Shown piece by piece: positions 1 to 7,402 of a stretch of DNA of 64,000 bases. The first letter of the stretch is position 1. Each line of letters opens with the position of its first letter. The notes below the pieces were generated by a model. It saw only the letters and a program-made list of their open reading frames with translations, did no database searches and was not told where the DNA came from. The stretch lies in contig CANLVG010000006.1 of assembly GCA_947494565.1 (NCBI GenBank), forward strand, positions 331,980 through 395,979, in the 5' to 3' direction. Made by a program: the position numbers and the translations under genes. The stretch comes from an uncultured Flavobacteriaceae bacterium. Lineage in GTDB: Bacteria; Bacteroidota; Bacteroidia; Flavobacteriales; Flavobacteriaceae.

Positions 1-125
1 CCGACCAAGCGAAAAAGTGATTTGCGAGAGCAAGTCACTTTTTTGTTTCCAAGAACTTCCAAAAATAGTTGCTGTTGAGTTTGGTAAAGATTTGGGGCTT
101 GCAGCACGAAACTTTGTTTCTCTAG
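1..125. repeat. tRNA-3'-end/terminator repeat, copy 1
   Basis: The first 56 bases are identical to 6318-6373, and similarity continues to about base 125 with scattered changes. The repeat opens with CCGACCA, which looks like the end of a tRNA acceptor stem with encoded CCA, so a tRNA gene may end at the window edge; this cannot be checked here. A strong hairpin follows at 12-44: arms AAAAAGTGATTTGC and GCAAGTCACTTTTT around a GAGA loop, a typical intrinsic terminator able to act on both strands. Copies of tRNA 3' ends plus flank usually mark past integration or recombination at a tRNA gene. Confidence 0.7.
12..44. terminator. Bidirectional intrinsic terminator inside repeat copy 1
   Basis: A 14-bp stem with one T-G wobble and a GAGA tetraloop is followed by a run of T on the plus strand and, because the stem starts with five A, by a T run on the minus strand as well. 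The same hairpin recurs at 6329-6361, and a variant at about 25982-26013. Confidence 0.75.
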
Positions 126-450
126 CTTTCCTAATTAATATAATCTGTCCTCTAGAATTCTAAATTGATTGGTTATTTTATTAAACAAAAACAATCCCAT
201 AAAAGGTAGATTAGCGAGACTAATATAAAAGACCATGTTTGGGACACTCTGAAAAAGAATTATATGATTTGCAAAAGCGGTAACGTAAAACCGCCGTTTT
301 AGAAGACTAAAAAGCTCTACATAATCTTGAATTTTCTTGAAGTCTATTTTTTAAAACTAGACTTGATTCCCTAAATTTTAAAACCTTATTCAATAAATTT
401 GAGTTGCGTTAACCGTTGTAAAAACGCCTTAAAAGTGCAATCTGAATCAA
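126..450. other. AT-rich spacer without a recognisable gene
   Basis: No convincing coding region is seen on either strand. The stretch has a short GCGGT...ACCGC inverted repeat near 276-294 and stop codons in all frames. It lies between the tRNA-like repeat and the small leftward gene at 451-609. Confidence 0.4.
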
Positions 451-609
451 CTATATTAAATTATCATGCATATCGTTTATAGCCTCAACTACTGTACTAC
501 CATACCCTTTGATTATTTCAAATTCTTTATTGTCGACTAGAGAAACACTATATGATTCGCCAAGCTGATTAATTTTTAGAAACTTTAATTGATTTGTATT
601 TAGTTCCAT
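451..609 (-). CDS. Small hypothetical protein (52 aa)
   Basis: A short reading frame with an ATG at 609 and a TAG at 451-453. The product starts MELNTNQLKFLKINQLG and ends AINDMHDNLI. It is soluble, acidic, has no signal peptide and reads like real protein: mixed polar and hydrophobic residues, and a beta-like SYSVSLVDNKEFEII stretch followed by a helix. It lies 95 bp downstream of the PDZ protease on the same strand. I do not recognise a family. The call rests on composition and start context only, so it remains tentative. Confidence 0.45.
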   Translation of the reverse strand: MELNTNQLKFLKINQLGESYSVSLVDNKEFEIIKGYGSTVVEAINDMHDNLI

Positions 610-704
610 GATTTGTATGTTTTGAGTTATTAAATGATTTAGTTCTTAGAATAGTATCTATAAAGATTGAGTAATATATAATGCCACTTTTTAAATCACA
701 GATT

Positions 705-1754
705 CTAGTGTTTAAATTTGATTGTAAGCTCTTCTATCTTTCCCCCCCTCAAAACTTGCAACACAAACTCTTTCTTTTTATAGAAATGCGATTCTTTGAC
801 AATGGCACTATCCACATTTTCAAAAGCTTCTTTCGTCAATGGAAACCCATTGACCGATAGTATTATGTCCCCTCCCAAAATCAATTGTTCTTCTCCTATG
901 GTAATAGTTTCAAAACCCCCTTTGATTCCCGCAAAGTATGCAGGTGAAAACCGAACTATAGATTCGACAAGCAGACCACCATTTACTGGGGCATTTAACA
1001 TCCAAGCCATTTCTTTATCGAGGATAAGACCACTAATTCCCGTCCACCTTCTATTGCCATCAACAACCAGTTTTTTGGCCAAGTTAGAAGTGGCCGCGAA
1101 GCCCAGACCTTGAAAACCTCCGGATTCTGTGATGATGTAACTTGAAATTCCGATTATCTCTCCCTGTAAGTTGAACATTGGTCCCCCGGAGTTTCCTTGA
1201 TTGATGGAAGCATCTGTTTGAAAGTATTCGTTGATGACAAATCCCGAGGTTCTTGTTTTTTGCTTTTGTCTACCACTAATGTAGCCTGCGGAAAGGGAGT
1301 GTTCCAAACCATAAGGGGCACCCATGATAATAATCTGCTCTCCCACCGAAACCTTGTCCGAGTCACCTATCTCTGCCGCTTCATAGTCTTTGGGCATCCA
1401 TGATAATTTCAACAATGCGATGTCCGCTACGGGTGCCGACCTAATTACTTTAGCAGGGATTTCTTCCCCATTTATAAACTTAACGGTGACTTTTTCCGCA
1501 TCATTGACGACATGGGCGGCTGTCAATATTTCGCCCTTACTGGAAATTAATACGCCTGAGCCGATACCATCATCGATTACCATTTGATATTTTTCATCAA
1601 GTACTTTGGATTCGGTCAGAATGGTTACCACTGATGCATTTACTTGTTTGTAAAGTGATGCTATATCTTGCGCATTAGCACTGCCCATTGCAAGAAACAA
1701 TACTATATAATGGATAGGCTTTTTAATTGTAATAAATGACTTCATTTTATTCAT
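705..1754 (-). CDS. Secreted trypsin-like serine protease with PDZ domain (HtrA/DegP type)
   Basis: The 349-residue protein has a signal peptide (about residues 1-29, ending SANAQ), a chymotrypsin-fold protease domain and a C-terminal PDZ domain (about 255-345). The full catalytic triad is visible: His81 in LTAAHVV, Asp111 in ADIALLKL and Ser189 in QGNSGGP. HtrA-type proteases act outside the cytoplasmic membrane on misfolded proteins, with PDZ domains binding C-termini; this one has a single PDZ and is shorter than classical DegP. A start three codons later (second Met) is equally possible. It sits 12 bp downstream of the beta-barrel gene and is probably cotranscribed with it, which would fit a protease serving envelope protein quality control. 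The true substrate is unknown. Confidence 0.85.
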   Translation of the reverse strand: MNKMKSFITIKKPIHYIVLFLAMGSANAQDIASLYKQVNASVVTILTESKVLDEKYQMVIDDGIGSGVLISSKGEILTAAHVVNDAEKVTVKFINGEEIPAKVIRSAPVADIALLKLSWMPKDYEAAEIGDSDKVSVGEQIIIMGAPYGLEHSLSAGYISGRQKQKTRTSGFVINEYFQTDASINQGNSGGPMFNLQGEIIGISSYIITESGGFQGLGFAATSNLAKKLVVDGNRRWTGISGLILDKEMAWMLNAPVNGGLLVESIVRFSPAYFAGIKGGFETITIGEEQLILGGDIILSVNGFPLTKEAFENVDSAIVKESHFYKKKEFVLQVLRGGKIEELTIKFKH

Positions 1755-1766
1755 TCTATTGTTGTC

Positions 1767-2465
1767 TTAAAATTTATAGGCAAGCGAGAGCCCTAAGTTG
1801 AATGTGATGATCTTGGGCTGGTAATTTGAAGTGATGCTCCTATTGTCAACACTTGTATCGACATCAGAAATCGTTACAAAACCACCACTAAAGGTAAAAG
1901 TCGGCATTAGGCAAAAGTTTTTTCCTAAGTCACGCTTAAGTCCAATCCCAAATTCGTAACCTAGCCCGAAACCTGTCTCACTAGAGCGATTCACTCCTGT
2001 AGCGGTATTCTCATCAGTATCCGTTATTGAAAACTCTGGATTGGAAACCAGCATAAGACCCAATCCGATACGTGGATAGAGACTGAATTTTCTTCCAATA
2101 TTTAATTTGTATTCAATTCCAGCAAGAAGGGAATGTATTTTCCATGCATCGGAATTACCATTCAAAATTATCCCTTGATTCGTTACTTCTAAGCTTTTTA
2201 CCAATTCGTCAATATCCGTGTCAAAATTCTGATACCGAAAAGTCAATGTAAAAATCACCCTTTCGCTTAAAACACTTCCCATATAGACATCCAACTTGTT
2301 TCCGCTTTCTGCAAAACCAGTATCGGAATTAGTGATATCATCAGCCGCAAAATCTCCAATTGGAAAACTTTTCCCATAGGAAATTCCAAAATAATATTTG
2401 CTCTCCTGGGCAACAACTAAGACTGTGGTCATGGAATAAACAATCAGAAAAATGTATCTGTTCAT
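1767..2465 (-). CDS. Outer-membrane beta-barrel protein (OmpA/OprF-like porin fold)
   Basis: The 232-residue product has a cleavable signal (about 1-19, ending VVAQ) followed by alternating amphipathic strands rich in aromatic residues (YYFGISYGKSF, RVIFTLTFRYQNF, FGLGYEFGIGLKR). It ends in a strand with terminal Phe (LGLSLAYKF), the usual outer-membrane barrel assembly signal. Size suggests 8-10 strands. No specific ligand can be deduced. It is directly upstream of the PDZ protease on the same strand. Confidence 0.7.
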   Translation of the reverse strand: MNRYIFLIVYSMTTVLVVAQESKYYFGISYGKSFPIGDFAADDITNSDTGFAESGNKLDVYMGSVLSERVIFTLTFRYQNFDTDIDELVKSLEVTNQGIILNGNSDAWKIHSLLAGIEYKLNIGRKFSLYPRIGLGLMLVSNPEFSITDTDENTATGVNRSSETGFGLGYEFGIGLKRDLGKNFCLMPTFTFSGGFVTISDVDTSVDNRSITSNYQPKIITFNLGLSLAYKF

Positions 2466-2519
2466 GTTAAAATTAGTTTTGAAATTTTAATAAAATAAAA
2501 CTCAAATCCGGAACGGGTT

Positions 2520-2891
2520 TTAAGATTTAGCTCGGCTCCACTCTAGATCTGCGGATATGAATCGTGCAGTTACCTCAAGAAGAAGTTTTTCACCTTCTAC
2601 CTGACATTCTACATCCAACAGCCTTCCTCTTTTTTTGGAATATATCTTTCCTACCCATTTACCTTCTTTATACTCCATGTTGAGTACTTCGATTTCCGTG
2701 TTTCGCTCTCCCTTAGAATTTATAGGGTTACCTAGATATATTGTACCTTCTTTATAGATTTCTACTTTTGTTTCATCTGCTGTAATCCAAACAGCAACTA
2801 TTTCATCTTGTTGATCCTGCTTATCTTGTGCAAATAGGTTGGTCGATAGGACAAAAAAGGCAATTGTGATTAAGTGATTCATATTTCTCAT
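2520..2891 (-). CDS. Small exported DUF2147-like protein
   Basis: The 123-residue protein has a signal peptide (MNHLITIAFFVLSTNLFAQ after a possible second start at Met4). The mature part carries the pattern AVWITADETKVEIYKEGTIYLG and later WVGKIYSKKRGRLLDVECQVEG, which resembles a shortened DUF2147 domain: a periplasmic lipocalin-like fold with a leading W and a KVEIYK strand. Usual DUF2147 proteins are about 140 residues, so it is slightly short. It is leftward, 54 bp before the beta-barrel gene, and may head the same operon. Function is unknown. Confidence 0.55.
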   Translation of the reverse strand: MRNMNHLITIAFFVLSTNLFAQDKQDQQDEIVAVWITADETKVEIYKEGTIYLGNPINSKGERNTEIEVLNMEYKEGKWVGKIYSKKRGRLLDVECQVEGEKLLLEVTARFISADLEWSRAKS

Positions 2892-3035
2892 GATTATATT
2901 TTTTTGATTACGGGGCGAAACTATTTGGACTGTGGGTCAGTAGCAAAAAAGATTTACGAAACGCCTGTATAAATGAACCAAATGGATGTAGTGGGCAACA
3001 AAGCCTTTCAATTATAAAAACGAACAATTCATGCT

Positions 3036-4142
3036 ATGAAATCATCATTTCATTCATTTGATTATGAAATAATAGAGGGTGATGCTAATATTGTGCCCAT
3101 GAGCAAAGCAGTGTCCAAAACAGAGCGCTTTTTCAAACTTGGGCCTTACATCCTTTGGTTTGGGATGCACATCGTCATCAGCTTGGTATTGAGTTATCAG
3201 AGAAGTTTTGCGGATACCATATACTATTTGGTCACTTATGCCTTTTTTGGCTCCCTGATTATTTGGTTTTTTGGATTTAAGCTCTTTCCCGAATACTTGG
3301 CTAGGGAAGGGAACATCAATCAAAGATTGGGGTTGTTGATTACCACCAATATCATTCTTTTTGTGATCGGAATCCATTCACATACCATTATAGCCGAAGT
3401 ATTGGGGTTAAATCAAATCAGTGACCAATATGCGCCCAAATCGGTCAGGATTGCGTTGTGGATTTTAATGGTTCTATTGGGGATAATTTATATGGCCAGT
3501 ATTCGCGTCGCACATGTTTATTATCTGGGCGCAGTTCAGAAGATCGAGCACAAAGCGGAAAAGGCCGAGGCCGAACTGAAATTGTTAAAAAGTCAGATAA
3601 GCCCCCACTTTCTGTTCAATACGTTAAATAATATTTACGGTCTTGCCTATCTGAGAGATGAAAGGGCTGCTGAAATGATTTCAAAGCTGTCCAAGCTTTT
3701 GCGTTATTTACTATATGACTGTGATCGGTCAAAAGTTCTTTTGACCAAGGAAAAGGAACTTATAGAACACTATTTGAGCATACAGTTGCTTAAACATGAA
3801 GATTCCCGCAATGTGGATTTCTATCATGCAGGAATTACGGATAACAATAAGATTGCGCCAATGATCCTTATCAATTTTATTGAAAACTGTTTTAAACACT
3901 CCGATTTGGAAACCAATCCCCAAGGTTGGATCAAGATCAGTTTGGAAGTGGAAAAAAACGAACTTAGTTTTAGAACAGAAAACACCTTCAAGGAAGAGGC
4001 CGGGGGAATTACTATGCATCCTAGAGGAATAGGACTGACAAGTTCACTAAAACTTCTAGAGGCCAATTACCCAGGGAAACACGAAGTTGATATTAGCAAA
4101 GAAAATCAGGTGTATCAACTAGACCTAAAGATTACATTATGA
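3036..4142 (+). CDS. LytS-type sensor histidine kinase
   Basis: The 368-residue inner-membrane kinase has about four transmembrane segments in residues 35-165, a short coiled coil (HKAEKAEAELKLLKSQ) and a His_kinase domain. The phosphoacceptor is His191 in SQISPHFLFNTLNNIYGL, and an ATPase domain follows with N-box NFIENCFKHS and G-box RGIGLTS. It belongs to the family that partners LytTR regulators. The stop overlaps the regulator start by 4 bp (ATGA), so translation is coupled. The signal cannot be read from the membrane region. No 21-bp phased LytTR site like those further right is seen upstream. Confidence 0.9.
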   Translation: MKSSFHSFDYEIIEGDANIVPMSKAVSKTERFFKLGPYILWFGMHIVISLVLSYQRSFADTIYYLVTYAFFGSLIIWFFGFKLFPEYLAREGNINQRLGLLITTNIILFVIGIHSHTIIAEVLGLNQISDQYAPKSVRIALWILMVLLGIIYMASIRVAHVYYLGAVQKIEHKAEKAEAELKLLKSQISPHFLFNTLNNIYGLAYLRDERAAEMISKLSKLLRYLLYDCDRSKVLLTKEKELIEHYLSIQLLKHEDSRNVDFYHAGITDNNKIAPMILINFIENCFKHSDLETNPQGWIKISLEVEKNELSFRTENTFKEEAGGITMHPRGIGLTSSLKLLEANYPGKHEVDISKENQVYQLDLKITL

Positions 4143-4864
4143 AAATGAAATGTCTAATTGTCGATGATGAACATATTGCCAGAAAGATTCTTTCAGATTA
4201 TGTTAGTAAAGTCCCTGAGCTGGAATTGGTGGCTTCCTGTAGTTCTGCATTGCAAGCGCTCAACCATATTAAAAAGGATAGTATAGATATTTTGTTTCTC
4301 GATATACAAATGCCGGACCTTACAGGTCTTGACTTTCTAAAAATCCTACCAAACAGACCAGCTACCATACTCACTACTGCATATTCCGAGTATGCAGTTC
4401 AGAGTTATGAACTGGATGTTATAGACTATTTATTAAAACCAATAGATTTCGACCGATTTTATAAAGCGGTCACCAAAGCTATTTCACTCAAAGATTCAAA
4501 AGTTGATTATCCCTCAACTACATCACCCTCTCAGCTTACGGACAAACTATTTATTAAAGCAGACAGTAAAATCATCAGCGTCGCATTTCAGGACATCATT
4601 GTCATTAATGGTCAAGGTCCTTATGTACAGCTAATTACCGTTCATGATCGCAAAATTATGACGTTGCAGTCAATGAGTAAATTAGAAGAACTGCTTCCTG
4701 CCAATTTTTACAGGATACATCGTTCTCACATTGTCAATATCAATCATATAGACAGTATTGATGGTAATATGGTAAGATTAAAAAATCATACTGCCGTAGT
4801 GAGTAAAAACAAACGGGACGAATTCCTTAAGCTAATTGATCAGCTCAATTTATTGGGGGACTGA
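4139..4864 (+). CDS. LytTR-family response regulator
   Basis: The 241-residue protein has an N-terminal receiver (phosphoacceptor Asp55 in FLDIQMPD, switch Thr in TTAYSEYA, Lys in LLKPID) and a C-terminal LytTR DNA-binding domain (about 140-238) with the typical FYRIHRSHIVNINHI signature. It is the cognate partner of the overlapping LytS-type kinase. LytTR proteins bind direct repeats; the target is not evident here. Next to it on the right is an unrelated Fic gene with its own operator. Confidence 0.9.
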   Translation: MKMKCLIVDDEHIARKILSDYVSKVPELELVASCSSALQALNHIKKDSIDILFLDIQMPDLTGLDFLKILPNRPATILTTAYSEYAVQSYELDVIDYLLKPIDFDRFYKAVTKAISLKDSKVDYPSTTSPSQLTDKLFIKADSKIISVAFQDIIVINGQGPYVQLITVHDRKIMTLQSMSKLEELLPANFYRIHRSHIVNINHIDSIDGNMVRLKNHTAVVSKNKRDEFLKLIDQLNLLGD

Positions 4865-4967
4865 TTTGGGCTACTTAAAAAGATAGGTGTACCATTAAAA
4901 GAACGGTTTTTAGGACTGGTAATTGGCGCACTCAGCTTTATTTCACCGCTTTTTGATACAAAATAAA

Positions 4968-5047
4968 ATATGTCGATAAAATTAAAATATTTCGACATAT
5001 ATTTGTATTGTGTCGATGTTATCGACATAGTAGCATTCATATGTCGA
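4968..5047. promoter_or_regulatory. Multi-site inverted-repeat operator upstream of the Fic gene
   Basis: The core TGTCGA/TCGACA occurs five times in 80 bp. ATATGTCGA (4968-4976) faces TCGACATAT (4992-5000), a perfect 9-bp inverted repeat with a 15-bp spacer. TGTCGAT (5011-5017) faces ATCGACA (5021-5027), with a 3-bp spacer. A further ATATGTCGA half-site lies at 5039-5047, four bases before the ATG. Placement over the promoter and start codon suggests repression. The natural candidate is the winged helix at the C-terminus of the Fic protein itself, by autoregulation. Confidence 0.75.
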
Positions 5048-5051
5048 AATC

Positions 5052-6125
5052 ATGTATAATCCGAAAGAACCGTATAACGATCTACCACTATTGCCTCCAA
5101 AAATGGAGCTTGAAACCAAGAAGGTTTTAAAACAGGCGATTTCAGCAACGCGTGTATTGGCTGAATTAAAGGGTAGGGCTGATGAGATTCCAAATCAATC
5201 TATGCTTATCAATGCAATTACCTTGCAGGAAGCAAAAGATAGTTCCGAAATTGAGAACATAGTAACTACTGATGATAATCTCTATCAAGCTTTTAGTGCT
5301 AACACGAACTCCACTGACGCGCAAACCAAAGAAGTATTACGATATCGGCAAGCCTTATGGGAAGGTTACAATAATCTTGACAAAAGGCCTTTGTCTACCA
5401 ATACCTTTGTTTCGATTGTACAGACCATTAAAGAGAATAATGCAGGTATCCGCAAAACTACAGGTACTCGAATAACAAGTAACAATAAAACAATTTATAC
5501 GCCACCAGAAGGAGAGAAGGTTATTAGAGACTTGTTAAAAAATTTAGAGGACTTTATTCATTCAGAAAATAGTATTGATGATTTGGTACGATTGGCAGTG
5601 ATGCACTACCAATTTGAAGCTATTCACCCATTTCCTGATGGTAATGGAAGAACAGGAAGGGTTTTGAATATTCTCTATTTAGTTGAAAAAGGTTTATTAG
5701 ATGCACCTATTTTATATTTGAGTAAGTACATTATCGAAAATAAGAATCAGTATTATACAAAATTAAGAGCCGTTACTGAAAAACAAGATTGGGAAGGGTG
5801 GATTTTATACATGTTAAAAGGAATCGAAGAAACAGCGAAATATACCCTTGAAAAAATAAACACTATTAATACTTTAATGAATGATACCATTTCCTTCGCA
5901 AAAGAAAAATTACCCTCTCGCGTTTATTCGAAAGAATTAGTAGAGTTGTTATTTGAACAACCCTATTGCAAAGTGAAGTTTTTGGTTGATAAAGAAATTG
6001 CCAAGCGTCAAACCGCAGCTGAATATTTGCAAGAATTAGAAAAAATAGGCATTCTTAAATCTCAAAAAGTGGGGGTGGAGAATTTGTTTTTAAATGTGAG
6101 GTTATTTGAGGTTTTGAAAAATTAA
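5052..6125 (+). CDS. Fic-family AMPylator with C-terminal winged helix
   Basis: The 357-residue protein carries an N-terminal Fic_N region, the catalytic loop HPFPDGNGRTGR starting at His192 (complete HxFxDGNGRxxR consensus, so predicted active) and a C-terminal winged helix-turn-helix (about 285-350). The sequence SSEIEN at 64-69 fits the inhibitory helix motif [ST]xxxE[GN] placed N-terminal of the Fic core, making it a class II Fic protein that restrains itself. Fic enzymes transfer AMP from ATP to protein hydroxyls; the target is unknown. The gene is single, AT-rich and preceded by the TGTCGA operator, which fits autoregulation. It lies inside the segment bounded by tRNA-like repeats, compatible with acquisition. 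Confidence 0.9.
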   Translation: MYNPKEPYNDLPLLPPKMELETKKVLKQAISATRVLAELKGRADEIPNQSMLINAITLQEAKDSSEIENIVTTDDNLYQAFSANTNSTDAQTKEVLRYRQALWEGYNNLDKRPLSTNTFVSIVQTIKENNAGIRKTTGTRITSNNKTIYTPPEGEKVIRDLLKNLEDFIHSENSIDDLVRLAVMHYQFEAIHPFPDGNGRTGRVLNILYLVEKGLLDAPILYLSKYIIENKNQYYTKLRAVTEKQDWEGWILYMLKGIEETAKYTLEKINTINTLMNDTISFAKEKLPSRVYSKELVELLFEQPYCKVKFLVDKEIAKRQTAAEYLQELEKIGILKSQKVGVENLFLNVRLFEVLKN

Positions 6126-6317
6126 GATTGTATAAATTTTGAACTCCTTTAAATCATATTGATTTTCTGCTTATTTTTATAATGGTAAAAACACATAAAA
6201 TTTACCTTTAAAAGGTGCGATTTAGTAAACGTATTGTTGTTAGGATACGAGATTAAATAGTATTATTTAATTCGTTGATAAAGAGATACTTGAAATAATT
6301 AAATGGATGCTTTCATC
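6126..6317. other. AT-rich spacer between Fic gene and repeat copy 2
   Basis: No gene is seen. A stretch around 6193-6225 (ATAAAATTTACCTTTAAAAGGTGC) resembles 25859-25885, also about 110-125 bp before a tRNA-3'-end-like repeat. The shared block may therefore be longer than the terminator part alone. Confidence 0.4.
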
Positions 6318-6447
6318 CCGACCAAGCGAAAAAGTGATTTGCGAGAGCAAGTCACTTTTTTGTTTCCAAGAACCTCCAAAACATAGTTGCTGATCAGTTT
6401 GGTAAAGATTTGGAACTTGCAGCACTAAACTTCGTTTCGCTCGCTTC
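6318..6447. repeat. tRNA-3'-end/terminator repeat, copy 2
   Basis: This copy matches window bases 1-125: 56 identical bases, then about 80-90% identity. It begins CCGACCA, preceded by TTTCATC, so that ATCCCGACCA resembles the last bases of a tRNA. The GAGA-loop terminator hairpin lies at 6329-6361. The repeat runs into the 3' end of the leftward gene at 6394-6819, so its last 15 or so codons (ending AASSKSLPN) are repeat-derived. Together with copy 1 it brackets a 6.3-kb segment as a direct repeat. Confidence 0.7.
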
Positions 6448-6819
6448 AATTTGATTATCCATTTTCGGATTCGGATAATTATCGGACTGGTCTTCAACCG
6501 TCTCGTCCATACATACAAAATCTTTTTCGATCAAAAGCTGAATTGTGGCGCCGTTGGCTTTTTGTATGCTATGACGGAAACCGATTTGATTGGTTTCAAA
6601 CCAATTTTCACTTGTTTTTTTTTCTAAAAACAGGGTGATGGTGTTGTTTTGAAATTGGGCATCAAGCGTATGAATTCCTTCTTTTGCTTCTAATACATAG
6701 GTGAATATCGTATTGCCAAAATCCGTGGTTTCTTCAAAGCGACCCGTTTTACAAAAAATCTCGACCTCTGATTTGGTCAAGCGATAGCGTATGGAATTTC
6801 CTTTGATTCTAATTTTCAT
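6394..6819 (-). CDS. Conserved hypothetical protein at the end of the nir operon
   Basis: I place the start at 6819 (MKIRIKGNSIRYRLTKSEVE), overlapping the stop of the siroheme gene by 11 bp; the upstream extension has no support. The protein of about 141 residues is small, soluble and beta-rich, with RYRLTKSEVEIF and TLFLEKKTSENWF segments. I do not recognise the family with confidence. Its place as last gene of the nitrite reductase operon suggests a role in nitrogen assimilation. The C-terminal 15 residues lie in the tRNA-like repeat and are probably a replaced or extended tail. Confidence 0.65.
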   Translation of the reverse strand: MKIRIKGNSIRYRLTKSEVEIFCKTGRFEETTDFGNTIFTYVLEAKEGIHTLDAQFQNNTITLFLEKKTSENWFETNQIGFRHSIQKANGATIQLLIEKDFVCMDETVEDQSDNYPNPKMDNQIEASETKFSAASSKSLPN

Positions 6820-7402
6820 CTTTTGCTTTCTTTTCAACCAGACTTTTGGTGAATTCATTTAAGGTTTCTACTTTTTCTTCAAAATCACCTTTTATAGTTT
6901 TCCGGAATTCGTTCAGGTTGTTGACCAGATCATCAATATTTTCAGGAATCACATCCTCGAAAAACTGACGTAACCGTTTGGCGGTCGTAGGTGATTTCCC
7001 ATTCGTAGAAATAGCAACTTTGACATTTCCCTTGGTCACAATTCCTCCCATGTAGAAATCACAATACGGAGGATTGTCCGCCACATTGACCAGTATATTT
7101 TGCTTCCGGCAATCATGATATACCCGCTCATTGACCGAAATACTATCCGTAGTGGCGATAACCATGTGATTGCCAAGTAAAAAACTTGACTCGTACGCGG
7201 CTTTATGCATTTTAATGTTGAATTTTTGGGCCAGGGCGACGGTGCCTTCCCGATACATCGGAGATACCATTTCTACCTTGGCATTCGGACTTGATTTCAA
7301 GAGAAAGGTCAACTTTTCTTCCGCAACGTTACCACCACCGACAATTAAAACATTTAATTGTGAAACTTTAAGGAAAACAGGGTATAGATCGTTACGCTCC
7401 AT
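6809..7402 (-). CDS. Precorrin-2 dehydrogenase/sirohydrochlorin ferrochelatase (Met8/CysG N-terminal type)
   Basis: The 197-residue protein has the NAD-binding start PVFLKVSQLNVLIVGGGNVAEEK and the conserved VADNPPYCDFYMGGIVTKGNVKVAISTNGKSPT block of bifunctional siroheme synthases. It would oxidise precorrin-2 to sirohydrochlorin with NAD and probably insert iron, giving the siroheme needed by NirB. The SUMT half of CysG is absent here but is supplied by the separate methylase gene at 12949. The ATG overlaps the kinase stop by 11 bp, showing tight operon packing. Confidence 0.9.
   Translation of the reverse strand: MERNDLYPVFLKVSQLNVLIVGGGNVAEEKLTFLLKSSPNAKVEMVSPMYREGTVALAQKFNIKMHKAAYESSFLLGNHMVIATTDSISVNERVYHDCRKQNILVNVADNPPYCDFYMGGIVTKGNVKVAISTNGKSPTTAKRLRQFFEDVIPENIDDLVNNLNEFRKTIKGDFEEKVETLNEFTKSLVEKKAKDEN

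Noticed and set aside
4139..4864. The first LytTR regulator as binder of the 21-bp-phased sites
   Set aside because: It cannot be excluded, but its own operon lacks such a site while the H-NOX operon carries the best one, so the regulator at 38959 is preferred.
1..6450. Integrative conjugative element or prophage
   Set aside because: Flanking repeats exist but no integrase, relaxase, conjugation or phage structural gene lies between them.
6267..6518. Leftward 83-codon frame
   Set aside because: It is a translation of the tRNA-flank terminator repeat; similar strings arise from every copy of the repeat.
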